Shown here piece after piece: positions 52,582 to 64,000 of a stretch of 64,000 bases of DNA (positions are counted from its first letter, which is position 1; each line of letters opens with the position of its first letter). The stretch is from contig PTEX01000015.1 of assembly GCA_003342815.1 (NCBI GenBank), positions 4,743,367-4,807,366 on the forward strand, written 5' to 3'. Below the pieces are notes generated by a model, which worked only from the letters and a program-made list of their open reading frames with translations, was not told the DNA's origin and did not search any database. This DNA comes from Eudromia elegans (Eukaryota > Chordata > Aves > Tinamiformes > Tinamidae). Made by a program: the position numbers and the translations under genes.

Positions 52582-53378
52582 GTATGAAGAAGGTTCATAT
52601 CAGAATGGCTGAAGATAAGAAACAAAATAAAGGAAGTTTATGCTGCTTGTTTTATCTGAAAAATGACCAAGAAGGTGAAATGCAGATATTAACAATATGG
52701 AACGTACCTAATTTTGCCCTCAGGATGACAAACCACTAAAGAGTAGGAAACCATCTTTAATAAATAAATAAATAGGAAAAAGAAAAAGAAAATATGAGTA
52801 GAATTGTGAAGATGTAATCCTACTTTAGGTGCTTAAGTGTAGTCTATGTGTATTTCTAAAATGTGAATTTTCTTTAATTATCACCGAAGGTAGGTTGACA
52901 TTGAGCAAGTGGTGAAGGTTATCAGTGTTATATGGACAATATATTACATTGGAGCAAAGGAGCTCAAAAAATATTCCCTAGTTACCATGAAATTCTAAGG
53001 CTATTTTAGCTAGCATATAATCTAGCAGAAAAGCAACCTGACTGACTGAAAATACTCAGCACATTATTATAGTCAGGCAGTCAGTAGGTTTCTGCCTAAG
53101 CTGCAAAAGTGAGAGATAAGGCAAACACTTAACAAAAAGCACTATAAAGTGGCGGTGAGTTTAAAAAGCAAAAAGTCCAGAAGAGCTTTTCAAAGGCTAA
53201 AAAAAAAAAAAAAAAAAGGAAAAAAGGAACAGGAACTTATGCACAAGTTATACACCAATCTTAAGAAGATAAATAGCACAAGACTTTTATTTCAAAAGAC
53301 AGTATAGATGTTATTCACAGATTTGGCTTTAAGAAGGTAAATCAATACAGAAATGTTGAAGTTCCAGAAAACACAGGA
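52582..53378. other. Non-coding DNA with A19 tract
   Basis: No gene is recognised. An A19 run followed by GGAAAAAAGG lies at 53199-53227. No AATAAA precedes it, so it is not a convincing retrocopy tail. An AAATAAATAAATA run lies at about 52760-52775. Confidence 0.6.
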
Positions 53379-53560
53379 GATATATATATATATATCCTTT
53401 TAATATATATTTTAATGTGTATATATACACACAAAGACATTATATATAATGTATATTTTTATATAAAAATGAATGTATGTGTATATATGTATATTCATAT
53501 ATAGATAAATATTACATATATATAAATAAATATATACATATGTTTATATATATATATAAA
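53379..53560. repeat. TA-rich microsatellite region
   Basis: About 180 bases made largely of TA, TATG and TACA runs with short spacers; prone to hairpins and polymorphism. No gene is present. Confidence 0.9.
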
Positions 53561-53933
53561 CCTTAAATATCATAAAATGCAGACATAATTTAAATAATTA
53601 AAAAGCAACCTTTCATAAGATGTTCCATACTGGAAGAAAACTGACTGTCTGCCAGAGTGCATATAGACATAAAATATCCCAGGATGCATGACATATATAG
53701 GACTATGATGTGTCCATCATAGTGCTCACATGATCTTATATAGCTCTTTAAGCAATGTTAAGATGAGAAAGGATCGTCAGTCATCTATTTTGATTTCCTG
53801 CATGATAAAGGACTAGCATTTTCAAAAGTGCATGCATAATTTAGGAAGATACAGACTGTGGGGTACTCGTTAGATCACCAGCTCCCACTGATTCCACATA
53901 TGATAAATGACACTGAGTATTTTAAACCTCTAA
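53561..53933. other. Non-coding spacer
   Basis: No gene or repeat is recognised in this 370-base stretch between the TA-rich block and the palindromic element. Confidence 0.6.
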
Positions 53934-54021
53934 GGTCCAGATCCTCAAAGATACTTTGGAAGCTAATTCCCCCTAGAATCAAAGAAAATCAAGTGCCTAA
54001 ATGCCTTTGAGGACCTGGGCC
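53934..54021. mobile_element. Palindromic MITE, probable PIF/Harbinger type
   Basis: The left end reads GGTCCAGATCCTCAAAGAT and the right end reads GCCTTTGAGGACCTGGGCC, whose reverse complement is GGCCCAGGTCCTCAAAGGC. The arms are thus inverted repeats of about 19 bases. TAA flanks the element directly on both sides, fitting the 3-base TWA target duplication of PIF/Harbinger transposons. At 88 bases it has no coding capacity. The arrangement (GGCCCAGATCCTCAAAGG ends, central AATCAA) is a common old sauropsid repeat; class assignment rests on the TAA flanks. Confidence 0.7.
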
Positions 54022-54892
54022 TAACCCATCTTTGAAAAATTTGCCCTTTATGTCTCTCTTGATAAAGGCAGATGCAGCTAGATGAGGGGCCATTTCCATT
54101 TTCCTTTCTAAGGAGGTGCTAATGGAGGCACTTGTCTTTAAGCATTCATCATATAGGAAGTGGATGTCTTAGAATCAGGTCTCTCCTCTGACTGAGGATA
54201 TTCAAATAACATCTTCTGCTTCACAAGAGAATTCCCTAAGCAATACTCTACACAAAGCCAAATTCTACATTCTTCAGGAAAGACTGCCTTATCTGCTGCC
54301 TTTGTCAAAGCTCCTCTGACATGCTAAAAGAGAAGTCAAGATACACTGGGTCAGAGAGAGAAAACAAATAGGAACATGACAGGCACTCAGAGACAGATGT
54401 CCCGGATTCTGGTTCCTGCTTTAATCCATACTTCATCTATATTATTTATATAATGTGTTATATGTAGTTGTGGACCTGAGAGCAGGAGTCCTTCCTGCTC
54501 CCACCTACCACGGACCCTTAGCTACTGGACGACTCTACAGAGTAAGCTATCACTGACGCTAGAACCAGTATAGTTACAAAGACCTTTTCCTATTCCTTTT
54601 TCAATTGTGCAGATCATGTTTCCTTTCTGAGAGAAATCTTGAGAGAACTCTCTTTATGAAAAGATAACAAGCTATGATTTTCTAGTAGACCTCAACAAGC
54701 TCCAATATCTTGGAGAAGACTTTGATAATGTCTGAAAATGTGGGGGTTTTTTCAGCATTTTTCTAGTTGTCTTTTCCTGATTGTCTACTGTCAGCTTTTG
54801 CCAACTTGGGGCATATCTTTGCTGAGTTGACTTCTAGATTCCTATTCCAAAGATCATTCCTGAGAGCTTCTGTAAGGTGTCTAAGTGTTTAC
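54022..54892. other. Non-coding DNA with a small GC hairpin
   Basis: No gene is recognised. An 8-base hairpin GAGCAGGA-GTCCT-TCCTGCTC lies at about 54480-54502, followed by a slightly GC-richer stretch. It has no terminator-like T-run and no family match. Confidence 0.5.
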
Positions 54893-55012
54893 CACAGAAT
54901 CATAGGCTTCTTTCTAGGAGATCATAGAACCATAGAGTCGTAGAACGGGTAAGGTTGGAAGGGACCTCTAGAGATCACCAAATCCAACACACCTGCTCAA
55001 GCAGGGACCCCT
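54893..55012 (-). mobile_element. CR1 LINE 3' tail fragment
   Basis: Plus-strand text ATCATAGAACCATAGAGTCG, then GGTTGGAAGGGACCTCTAGA and CACCTGCTCAAGCAGGGACC, is the antisense CR1 3' end. The terminal octamer-like repeats are diverged and expanded (CACAGAATCATAG through AACCATAGAG), so the 3' end lies at the left, about 54893. Only the 3' end of about 100 bases remains. Confidence 0.92.
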
Positions 55013-58000
55013 AGAGATGACGTGTGTGAAAATATAGCTGGAAACAGGGATTGCTAACATTTTGTTTACCTTTAAAAATACCTAAGTCCTCTCTTAGATC
55101 TACACTATGTAACACAGTTACCATTTTCAAATGTGAGAAAGAAATGTGAGAATCAAAAAAAAAAAGACTCAGGATAATGCTGAAATGACATTAAGTTACA
55201 TGACTGGAATTGTTGGCATGCAGGCAGCAAGTTTGCAAAGGTAGAAGATTATCAGTGTCATTCAAAAATCCCTTCCTGCAACCATCCCAATATACACCTT
55301 GCCCAGTATGCACTGCATTCTCTGCAGTGACCAGAAGAAACAAGAAACGAACAAGTTGCAGGATGTTTTGATCAATAAAAATCTAGATCAGAAGCTCCTG
55401 TGACATTTTCCTTCTGTCAGAATAGCACTAACATACTCTGTTTAGAAAGATCAACAGTAAGCTTTAGGCAAGGGATCTAAGAGGGTAACTATAGGCCTGA
55501 CCTACAGTTATCCTATGATTTATAGTCTTCTTACAGCAATGTACTGCATTTAACACTGGCTAGAGGGTTAATCAGTTCTGAACATTGCCTGGGTAATAGG
55601 GTCCTGCCCCCAGGGTCTGTTCAATCAATCAGAGTTGACCAGGGCTGTAATGCCTCAGTTGTGTGTGTAGGCAGATGAGTGTGTTGCCATTCAGCATCCT
55701 GGGGGTATGGGAGCTTTGAGGAACTCAGTCGAAATTCCAGCTACTTCAGGGCTGTCAAGTTCAATTCATGGAGAGCACAGCGAGTAAGAAGTGATGGTGA
55801 CCATTTTGAAACAGGGTTGCCATTTTCTCTGAAGAGAGCCTTAAGCCTTGGGCTTGCTGAGGAAAAGAAGCTGCAGGCATTCTGAAGGAGGAAAATGAGT
55901 GGGTCAGTCCTCTCTAGAAGAAATCATTCTTCAGGCTTTGTTGGATAAGTTAATCTTTTTGAAGAATACAAAAGAAAATACTTGCTAAGCTAGACACAAT
56001 TATTTACAAAATTAGCAAAAAAAAGTCATAAACTCAAGAGGAAAAGGAATCCAGGATTAGCGAGTAGGGAGCATAAGAAATAGGTGCTTTTATGCCTAAA
56101 AGGTCATAACCTGGAAGAAATGGGCTTGATTGTTCCTACTGATGGGCAGTGCAATATGATACCCAGCTTGTACTAGTAACTGTCAAATACATAATACTAA
56201 AAATATTAAGATAACTACATACATTAATAATGCACAATATGAATGCTGCAGTTTTCAAGACAGTATAAGAAATTTAAGTTACTTTCTCAAACTATTAGTT
56301 CAGCATTTATGCACATTTTAAGCAGTTTCTAAAACAAATCAATTTCCTTTTAAAATAGATGGAATTATCTCAGAAATATAGGCTAAGAAGCACTCCAGCT
56401 ATGTAAACTACCCATTTGCTCTTCAAAATCAGAAAGCTAGCAAATCTGTATTTAGCCTCAAGCTAATTTGCTTCATCGATAGAAGAAAGGAACATGAGGA
56501 GTTCTGCTACCGAAGCCTGCTTTCCCCGAGGCATTTTGCCCCTCTTCCATTGGTGCTGGTGATCTCAGGTCTGCCCCAGGTACTTCTGACACTCTCACTG
56601 GGCAAGGCGGCAATACAGCCCCATGTGCAGATTAGCCTCTCATCTGTGTGCTGAACAAAACCCGAGAGAGCGGAGCTCACCCTACAAAGCCCTCAGTGGG
56701 CATTACTTTGAACTCTCTTCTCTAAGCAACACTGGATTTCCACACCATCTCTGAGAACTCTGTTGTCCTTGCTGTGTAAACCCTTAATTCAAATCTGAAT
56801 GAAATCAATGATGATTTAAATTGATGGTAATGGGCATCAGAGACACAGGCAAGAAGTCTGCTAGTGTCAAAATTAAATTAAAAAGACAGACCAACAAAAT
56901 TCATTCAGTTCATTTAAACCTGTTTTTTCTTTTGGAATCTTCAAGTATATTTTTAAAAAACTGATTATGAGACTGGAATTGGACTTAGTATTGACTAGAG
57001 AAAGACATTGAGTTCTGTTTCAGCCTCAAACTGGTGCTCTCATGAAGCTGATTCAGTTGTATAATAGACCTCAAGTCACAAGGACTGAAAAGTTAAACAC
57101 AGCTGTGGATGTGTTGCTAGCTACATTACACTCAGTGGCCTTGACCTTGACCATCAATATAGGGAATATATTCCCTTGAATATAGGGAAAATTTCCATAA
57201 TTTCCATCAATATCAGGTTCTTGCAGAGCTGTAGAACCTTCTATCAGTTATCTTGAGATACATATGAGATACCTACCAGATACCTATGAGATATATCTTA
57301 TATCTTCCACACATAGCTACTAATGAAAACAAACACCCATATATAAACTGACTGTGCATACAGTACAATGTATTCTGAAATTACTTTATCTAAAATAGCC
57401 CAGCTACTGAGGAGAAGCAAGCTATGTTGCAGAGGCAACAGTGAGTGTCAAAGCCACTTCAAAGCATGGAAGAATGCATTTTATTTAAACTTTCTGCTAA
57501 TAAGCATTCACAAGAATATCTGAAGAAAAAAATAGTAGATCAAAAAATGACAGTGCTTTTTATTTATCCTAATTATAGTTCACTATGAGATTACTCAGAA
57601 ATAAGTATCAGAGGAACACTAAAGGAGCTTTCTGTGGTAATTCTACATATGTGTGAGGTCAAGAGTTTTTCAAAAGCTTCTGAAACTTTCTCTGAGCAGA
57701 GGAGTGGAAATGTGATCCTTCTCTCTGGGTGGTAAATAGGAGGTGTAGCAAATTGTGTGTGTGCATATAGGGGGCAGGGAGGATAAACGTTTCTGTTTAG
57801 ACCTCAGCAGAGCTTTCAGCAGCCACTATTTCAAAATATAAATGGGAACATGTTTGACCTGACTGCAAATGCTCTTTCTTTTCAATGGCAAAGATGACAT
57901 CATTGACTCTGGTCATAGCCGTGTTAACGATAGAAAAACTGGTTTTGATACAGCCAGGTAGAAATTGCATTCTTGATAAAACTTATAGTTAACAAAATTT

Positions 58001-60289
58001 CTACGTATGAGAATCATGCATATTTCAGAAATGGATATAAAGACCTATAGAACCCGCACTTTTGTCATGGATAAACTTAAAACTTTGCAGTTCTTACATG
58101 TTACCTAAAATGCTATGCATACAAAGGACAGGATACATTTCATGTTACTCTTCTTTTTTTCTTTTTCTAAATCAGCAAGGATATAGCCCTCTGTTCTATA
58201 TTTTTTTCTGCTCCGACATGTTGCTTATATCAATAACATCTATTGAGGCTTACAACGATAGAGGTGTGAGTGTCCACAAAAGGAAATATGATTACTTTCC
58301 ATGTGTTGCCTTATAACTCCAAATAAGAAAAATAATTGGTAACATGAACATGGTTAAAAAATACTCCTTTTTTTTTTTTTTCTCCTCTATTGATTACTTC
58401 TGATGAAACTGCCAAATGAAATGTAAAATAGTGTTAGTTGTATGGGTACTTTTTTTCTTTTGTGAGCACAGATCTGCTACGGAATAAAATAAAAGCATTA
58501 TGTGGGCCATGACAGAAATTTCCACCATTAATGATCTGTTATATGTCGCTCAGCACAATTAACAGAGGTGTCAGTTTTATATAAGCATTTAATTATGAAA
58601 TTAGCTTAGTAACGAAGTTCATTAGCCAAAACAAGTCAGGATACAACTTGTAGCTCTGCTGCAGCACCATGTGCAAATTACTTATATTTTGCTCTTAAGT
58701 GTCTGCTTATTCCTATCCCTGCAACTGCATGCAGAATTTTTATGGTTTTTGAACTGTTAAGTGTGCACTGACCAGTTCTGAATGCTTTCACAATGTTTAG
58801 GATAAAGCACCTGCATAGCAAGCATATAGCATAGAAAGTTAGGGATACATAACGTCGTGTTTTTTACATCATTGCTTCAAAATACAGAAATGACCTAAAA
58901 CATGGAATATAACACTGAAATACTACACTGAAATATTAAAGGAGTTCTGTTTTTCTTTCTTTCTTTCTCTTCTTTATCCCTTCTAAAATATATTCATGCT
59001 TTTTCTGTGAAAACTTTAATGATTTGGAGTATTCTTTTCAGCTGTTCTTCCTGCTATTCACCACTGGAGGACAGGGGAGTTTAGTTAAACTTCCATAATC
59101 AGCATACAATTACTGAGTACAAGACAATCACATTAAATAAAGAAGTCACATTTTGCAATATTTCCATTGTTGCAATATGTTTAAGGCTGATAATGTGCTA
59201 ACTGAAATATGTGGTCCTTGAAATTCTTAGGTAATTTCAATACTTGCTGCTTATGAACAAAGGTTGAAGAATAATAGCAATACACCAGTGTAGTTGCCTC
59301 CAGTTAAAGCGCAGAATAGTTCGCTCTTTGCTGAAAGATTGTGATAATAATGATTTTTTTTCATGAATTGAATGACTAAAGTATTTCTATGAGCATTAAA
59401 ATATTTCAGACATTCCATATGAGAAGAAATATGATTGGGAAAAATTCTCTGAATTAAAAAAGCATAATATCGAGATCATGTTATATAGCTGTATTTAATG
59501 CTCAGAAAGAATTTATAGCATACACAACCAAAAATATATGGAATGGAGGCAGCATTTTTAACTTAGGATGCAGCATCTCTTTGACATCTCTTTCTTTGAC
59601 ATCAGCATTGTAATCACCTACCAATGCTGCCATTTCATCAGACAGTACAAAATTACCAGTCAAGAGAGAACAAAAGGAGACAGTTGATCTTTTTATAATG
59701 CTTTTAAATAATGTTACAATTCACCAAATGAATGCTCATGTGGTGCATCATGTAGCAAAGAATGGTGCTGTGAAGCTTTCCTAGAAAATAAAGTATTTTT
59801 AAGCTCTCGATAGTGTTGTGATCTATAAACTGACCATGCTCTCACTGCAGTAACAAGTACTGGTGAAAAACAAAAGCCAGCTTTCTTCTTTAGGTGGATC
59901 AGCTTGCTTTTGCTTTGATAACCATACCCAGCTTTTCTGCGTAAATAAATAATTAAAATATAAACCTGCAATGACTCACTCACTCACATACAAAGCCTTT
60001 CTGTGCAAAAAGTCTTCTGCAGCCCATGCCTGGGTGGGCATTATAATACTGTGCTACGGTATTGTAGTATTATCAAAAACATCTGCCACCGAAACTGCCA
60101 GAACACCATAACAAATAAATAAAGTCTGGAACTTAAAAAGTTTTCGTATCTAAGTTTGTCAACAAAACCCCTGAAACATCTATTATAAAAACTGCATGAA
60201 ATTCCCCTCCCGTTCTATTCATTCTTCTATATTCTTCATTCCATTCTTCATTCATCCAAAACAGCTAGTATAATTTCCAAAGATTTCTG
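55013..60289. other. Non-coding DNA; GC-richer patch and possible conserved element
   Basis: No gene is recognised. At 56500-56720 the sequence becomes GC-richer with several CpG (CTACCGAAG, CCCCGAGG, GGCGGC, CCCGAGAGAGCGG). At 57162-57175 there is a perfect palindrome GGGAATATATTCCC. A T13-14 tract lies near 58369-58382 and short TTTC repeats near 58952-58966. At 58450-58630 the non-repetitive text with TTAATGATCTG, TTTAATTATG and AATTAACAG words resembles conserved enhancer DNA. Frames up to 89 codons carry no domains. Confidence 0.5.
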
Positions 60290-60660
60290 AAAGGGAAGGT
60301 GGTGGCCGAGCAGTGGCTTGACAGAGAGCCCGACCACTCACTCCTCAAGGGCGGGAGCCCAGATCTCAGAGCCGAGAGCGTGTCAGATCTCTCCTTTGGG
60401 GACGAGGGCTTTCTAAGAAAGCACACAGCACTGCTCAGCTGACCGGATACGGATACCTGATATATTGTTACAGAAAGGACGTTAAGGCTCCTTTGGGGAT
60501 GCTAGCCAAATCTCTACTGGTTACAGGAGCCACTTAAACACCGAGTGCACGTGTAGATGAAGATGTTAAAAAACAGGAGTTTGTGAATGTTAATTTCTCA
60601 CAATCTGCGAACCACCAGTAAAGCTATGGAAGAAGGCATCCAACTCGGATATAGGCCCTC
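60290..60660. promoter_or_regulatory. CpG-bearing island-like patch of unknown identity
   Basis: About 13 CpG dinucleotides lie within about 350 bases (GGCCGAGC, CCCGACC, GGGCGGG, GCCGAGAGCG, GACGAGG, ACCGG, TACGG, GACGTT, ACCGAG, CACGTG, TGCGAA, TCGGA), whereas neighbouring kilobases have almost none. No open frame of note exists. It could be a small CpG island or promoter, a fairly young mobile-element remnant not yet decayed at CpG, or a non-coding RNA exon. I do not recognise the sequence. Confidence 0.35.
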
Positions 60661-62989
60661 TGCCAACAGCAAACCTAAGCATATGTGTAAGTTCAAGAAA
60701 TGGTTCACTGGATCTTTTTACTGCTTTGAATTATACTTATGAGATTTTCTGGATTGAAGCCTTGCTAAAATTACAATATCAAGTAGAAAAAAAAAACAAA
60801 GCTGCTCACAGCTACTCAAGAAGCTGAAGAACCACGAGAGGAAAAAGCCAAAACCTAAGCATCAGCAGTTAGGAAGCTAACCATTATTACCTTTAACATT
60901 GCTAGAAAAATTCGTTCCAGATTGGTATCTGCATTCTTACTCATACGAGAAAAAGTGATTACATTAAGTTTGCTTAATATTATCATCTTTGTTTAATGAA
61001 ATGTTAGAATGTCTCCTATTTGGAGAAAAAATTTACTTAGTCTGTGTTAGACAAGTCTATTGACAGAGTGATATTTCCTGACTGAAATCAAAAAGGGATT
61101 CTCATGTTCCCATGGGAATTTATGATATAACTGGAGGCAAACAAACAGGCAATTGTGTGTAGTGGAGGAACTTTTCAAGACGGCTGTCATTATTTTATTA
61201 TTTTTAGGTGAATTGTTTTCAGTGATAAAAATCTTATTAAAGAAGTTGATGTGCAAGAAAAGTGAGTCATTATTTTTTGTATAAGTTAATTTCCAGATTG
61301 AGGATTTTTTTGCACTTTGCACAATTTCTAACACAATACCATTTTTATTTGTTTGAGATAGCTTTAAGAAGGCTAAAAATTAAGGCTGCTTACTATGAAG
61401 TAATCCCTATTTTCCTGCAGGGAGTGGATGATTTCCTCTGAATGTCCACAGAAAAATTCCTACCTCTGCCTTACCCTACCTTAAGCTAGCCATTTCACTT
61501 TTGAAGGTCATTAAATTTTCTACTAAATATTCATACAAAACATGTCATATTACAGAGCTCGAGAGCCATCTAGTGCCTGTTATTCCACTTCCTGTGTATC
61601 TCTTCCACAATAATTCCTTTGATTTTAATGAAATGAAGAAATTGATTCAGGAAAGAAAAAAAATGTGTTCTGCTAGCTTCAAAAAAAATTAGTACCTCTC
61701 TAAGAAAAGTCTATATGAATATGATATGATAAGCAAGACTGGGCTTGCTGGAGATTAGGTGTGCTATGATGATGTCATTGAACCACTTGCTGGTTCTGTT
61801 TTGGGTATAAAACTGTGCTTGAAGAAAATATACTAATGGTAATATACTAATTTTGGAGCAGTGCTATCCGAGTAAAATGGGAAAAGTGCTAAAGCAAGTT
61901 CTACATATGAATAATTTTTATCAGCAATGTTTGCATTATCTAAAATAAAATAGTATTTTTGGAAAAATTGAGGAGCATATGCTCAGCAAGATAAAAAAAA
62001 AACAAGCAAGAGGTCTAGACAAGAATATTCTACTGAGAGAAACATTTCTTCATAAGTAAAGAAAAAAAAAAAAAGAAGAATCTTGAATCCTGGAATACAG
62101 TTTTGAGTAGGAAAAAAGTGTTGTATATTATTTACCTTCAATCAGATTGTTCTTTAGAGCAAACAGATTCACTTCTGGAACATGAGGAAATAGTGCAGGA
62201 AGAGAGGGGAGGACCGCCACCGTTTGTCATCTACAACCTCCACACAAGACCCCAATCACACAAACAGTCAGAGGGTTGATTCATCTCTCCAAGTCCTAAA
62301 GAAGGGCCTGTCAAGCAAAAGTAGACATTTCTCTGGTTTCCTTGGGTACTCAGGATGTGCTTATGGAATCAAGGGGTGAAGAAACTTCACTTGAATTCTT
62401 AGAAATTCTGCTCTATTCAGGAAAGCCTTCTCTACTATTCAAACATATATACACATGCTCCAGAGGAATTTTTTCAGATAAAATTTGAATAAAAATGCAC
62501 GTTATACTTTGGCAATAGAAAATCACATATTTTGTATATACTTGTAGTAGACAAATTCTTAACAGTGAAATAAAGGTCTCCATTTGTTGATTTGCTTGGT
62601 TTGGTATAACTCACTTATCAGGAAAGACCAAAAAAGAGAACTTAGTTAGCATGTATGCAACACTAAAGCTACTTCCTCAATGTAAGTCTTGGAACTTAGA
62701 GATTTATTCATTTGGGCTTACATATTTCTACGTAGGTCAGATTCAACCTAGTACTTTTTTTAGGGGAAAAGGAACAAAAGATATCTACCATTTCTGAGTA
62801 CAAAGCTTTAATTTTGCGTCAGCTGTAGCTACAGCAGCTCTGCCTCTGGAAGGCAAACAGATATTTACATTTTGGTAGTGTGTGAATGTATATGTGGAAG
62901 AGTGGAAGAGTTGTGGAATATTTGAACAGAAAGACAGCTGAATTGCTTTCATGAGTTAAAACTGACCATCAAAAGAAAATCATTATTGA
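60661..62989. other. Non-coding AT-rich DNA
   Basis: No gene is recognised; frames are at most 95 codons and none shows a domain. Short A-runs lie near 60788, 61991 and 62062. A 63-codon plus frame ends at 61692 in A-rich sequence. I see no other structure. Confidence 0.6.
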
Positions 62990-63720
62990 TAGAGAAAGTC
63001 AATAATACAACTTCTGGAAAAGCTGGAAAGAGAGTAAAGGAGGAGAAGGCAAAGAAGGATCTTATCATTATGCCACTGAATAGTGCTTTGGAGAACTGAC
63101 TTTGTCTCTGCAAAGTTACTGTTTACATACATGAGATTCATGTATTATACTCATACTGGTTTGAATTTAACAGTAAATCTCCTAAAAATTTCCTTTTCAT
63201 TGGAAGTGCTGACGGTGAAAATGAGAATCTGAACCTATAACTAGCAGTAGGCAACGCCAGCTCTCAATTCTAATATGTGTGTCTCTCCTGTGCAAAGAAT
63301 CTTGCCCCACTCTTGGCAACACAGAGAAAGAGGCCATGTGCTTCCAATGTAAAAGCCTAAAAGACATGGGAAAGGGAAAGAGAAAGGGAAAAGGAAGAAG
63401 TGACGATAAGAGGCAAGAACAAAGATTCTGGAAGATGAAGAGTGACTGCTACTTGACTCCGGACAGCAGTGGAGAAGGTAAACTAGAAGTAATCTTGAGT
63501 TGAGATGACAGCACAGAACCGAGAAAAGGAGTCTGGGACAGAGTAGGTAGATTTGTTTACAGGCTTACAAAGGAAATAGAAAAATATAAGGAAGAAAGAA
63601 TCATGAGAACAAAGAACAGATACTGAAATGGACTAGGAAGTATTTATCCATGTGAAGAGGAAAGAAAATGGAAGAAATAACAGAAAATGGGAGTGAGAAC
63701 ATGGACAATGGAGACTGCAA
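62990..63720. other. Purine-rich plus strand
   Basis: The plus strand is dominated by A and G (for example GGAAAGGGAAAGAGAAAGGG near 63369 and GAAGAGGAAAGAAAATGG near 63653). This skew leaves the minus strand poor in stops and explains the 122-codon minus frame at 63601-63969, which shows no domain. No repeat family is recognised, and it is too irregular for a microsatellite. Confidence 0.6.
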
Positions 63721-64000
63721 TGCTGTGGAGTCATTAGTGACCGCTGCTTCTACCACAGAGTCTTTACATATGCAAGGTTTAAATAATGAACAGAAAATAT
63801 AAGGCACAGCGTAAGCCTCTGGACTACAAGTACTAAGCAAAATGATGAAAAATACTTTTCTATCTACAAGCATAAAATCAAAATGTTGTTCACCAAGGTA
63901 ACTCCATAAAATGAATTTTGAAATAATATTGTTCAGTGCTGCAAAGGAGGAGAAAAGAGGAATTCTCAAAGCTGAGACAAATACCCAGCTTTGCTCTACA
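63721..64000. other. Non-coding end of window
   Basis: Nothing is recognised in the last 280 bases apart from the chance minus-strand frame that extends from the purine-rich block. Confidence 0.6.

Noticed and set aside
53379..53560. AT-rich block as a replication origin or matrix attachment site
   Set aside because: Simple TA slippage explains it; no independent signal supports a functional call.
63601..63969. 122-codon minus-strand frame with hydrophobic segments
   Set aside because: It lies opposite purine-rich DNA, which is depleted of stops on the complement; hydrophobic Phe/Ser/Leu content follows from base composition and no domain is seen.
1..64000. CRISPR arrays, tRNA or rRNA genes, bacterial operons, complete endogenous retrovirus
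   Set aside because: No spaced repeats, cloverleaf sequences, Shine-Dalgarno-led gene runs, or paired LTRs with gag/pol motifs were seen on either strand.

Overview
The window looks like a gene-poor stretch of a sauropsid genome, most likely a bird. The main evidence is six CR1 LINE copies: five 3'-anchored copies with the avian-type 3' end (the TTGGAAGGGACCTCTAGAG block read on the antisense strand, or terminal ATTCTGTG repeats on the sense strand) and one internal ORF2 fragment. Interspersed repeat density is low, and I see no L1, Alu/B1-type SINE or intact LTR retrovirus. The base composition is clearly AT-rich and CpG is scarce. Crocodilian or turtle origin is not excluded, but turtles usually carry far more recent repeats. 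Nothing is prokaryotic: there are no operons, Shine-Dalgarno sites, tRNAs, rRNAs or CRISPR arrays.

No recognisable host protein-coding gene is present. The longest open frames (298, 197 and 140 codons) all lie in CR1 copies, and only one of the three is in the sense direction. The remaining frames have no recognisable domains and are the size expected by chance in AT-rich DNA. The best hint of host coding sequence is a 75-base candidate exon at 52507-52581 (+), flanked by AG and GTATGA and encoding a charged, heptad-like peptide in its only open frame. If real, the right-hand half of the window would be intronic for a plus-strand gene. A weaker candidate lies at 9213-9453 (+).

Layout: 1-5.2 kb is AT-rich non-coding DNA with a diverged direct duplication near 2.7-3.05 kb. 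5.2-14 kb holds small remnants of ancient SINEs. 14.0-14.85 kb is the best preserved CR1 copy (minus strand). 14.9-29 kb is repeat-poor, with a CpG-containing cluster and a short tandem repeat at 26.86 kb. 29.3-34 kb holds a GAAAAA microsatellite, a CR1-like scrap and a clear MIR-type core. 39.3-42.0 kb is a CR1 cluster (plus, minus, plus). 51.5-55 kb is the busiest part: TA/CA microsatellites, an old LINE ORF2 fragment, the candidate exon, a palindromic MITE with an apparent TAA target duplication, and another CR1 tail. 56-64 kb is non-coding, with a GC-richer patch at 56.5 kb, a CpG-rich island-like patch at 60.3-60.65 kb and a strongly purine-biased final kilobase.

I found no previously undescribed gene system. 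The items most worth checking are the candidate exon, the CpG-bearing patch at 60.3 kb, the TACATAACG cluster at 26.86 kb and the 2.7-3.05 kb duplication.
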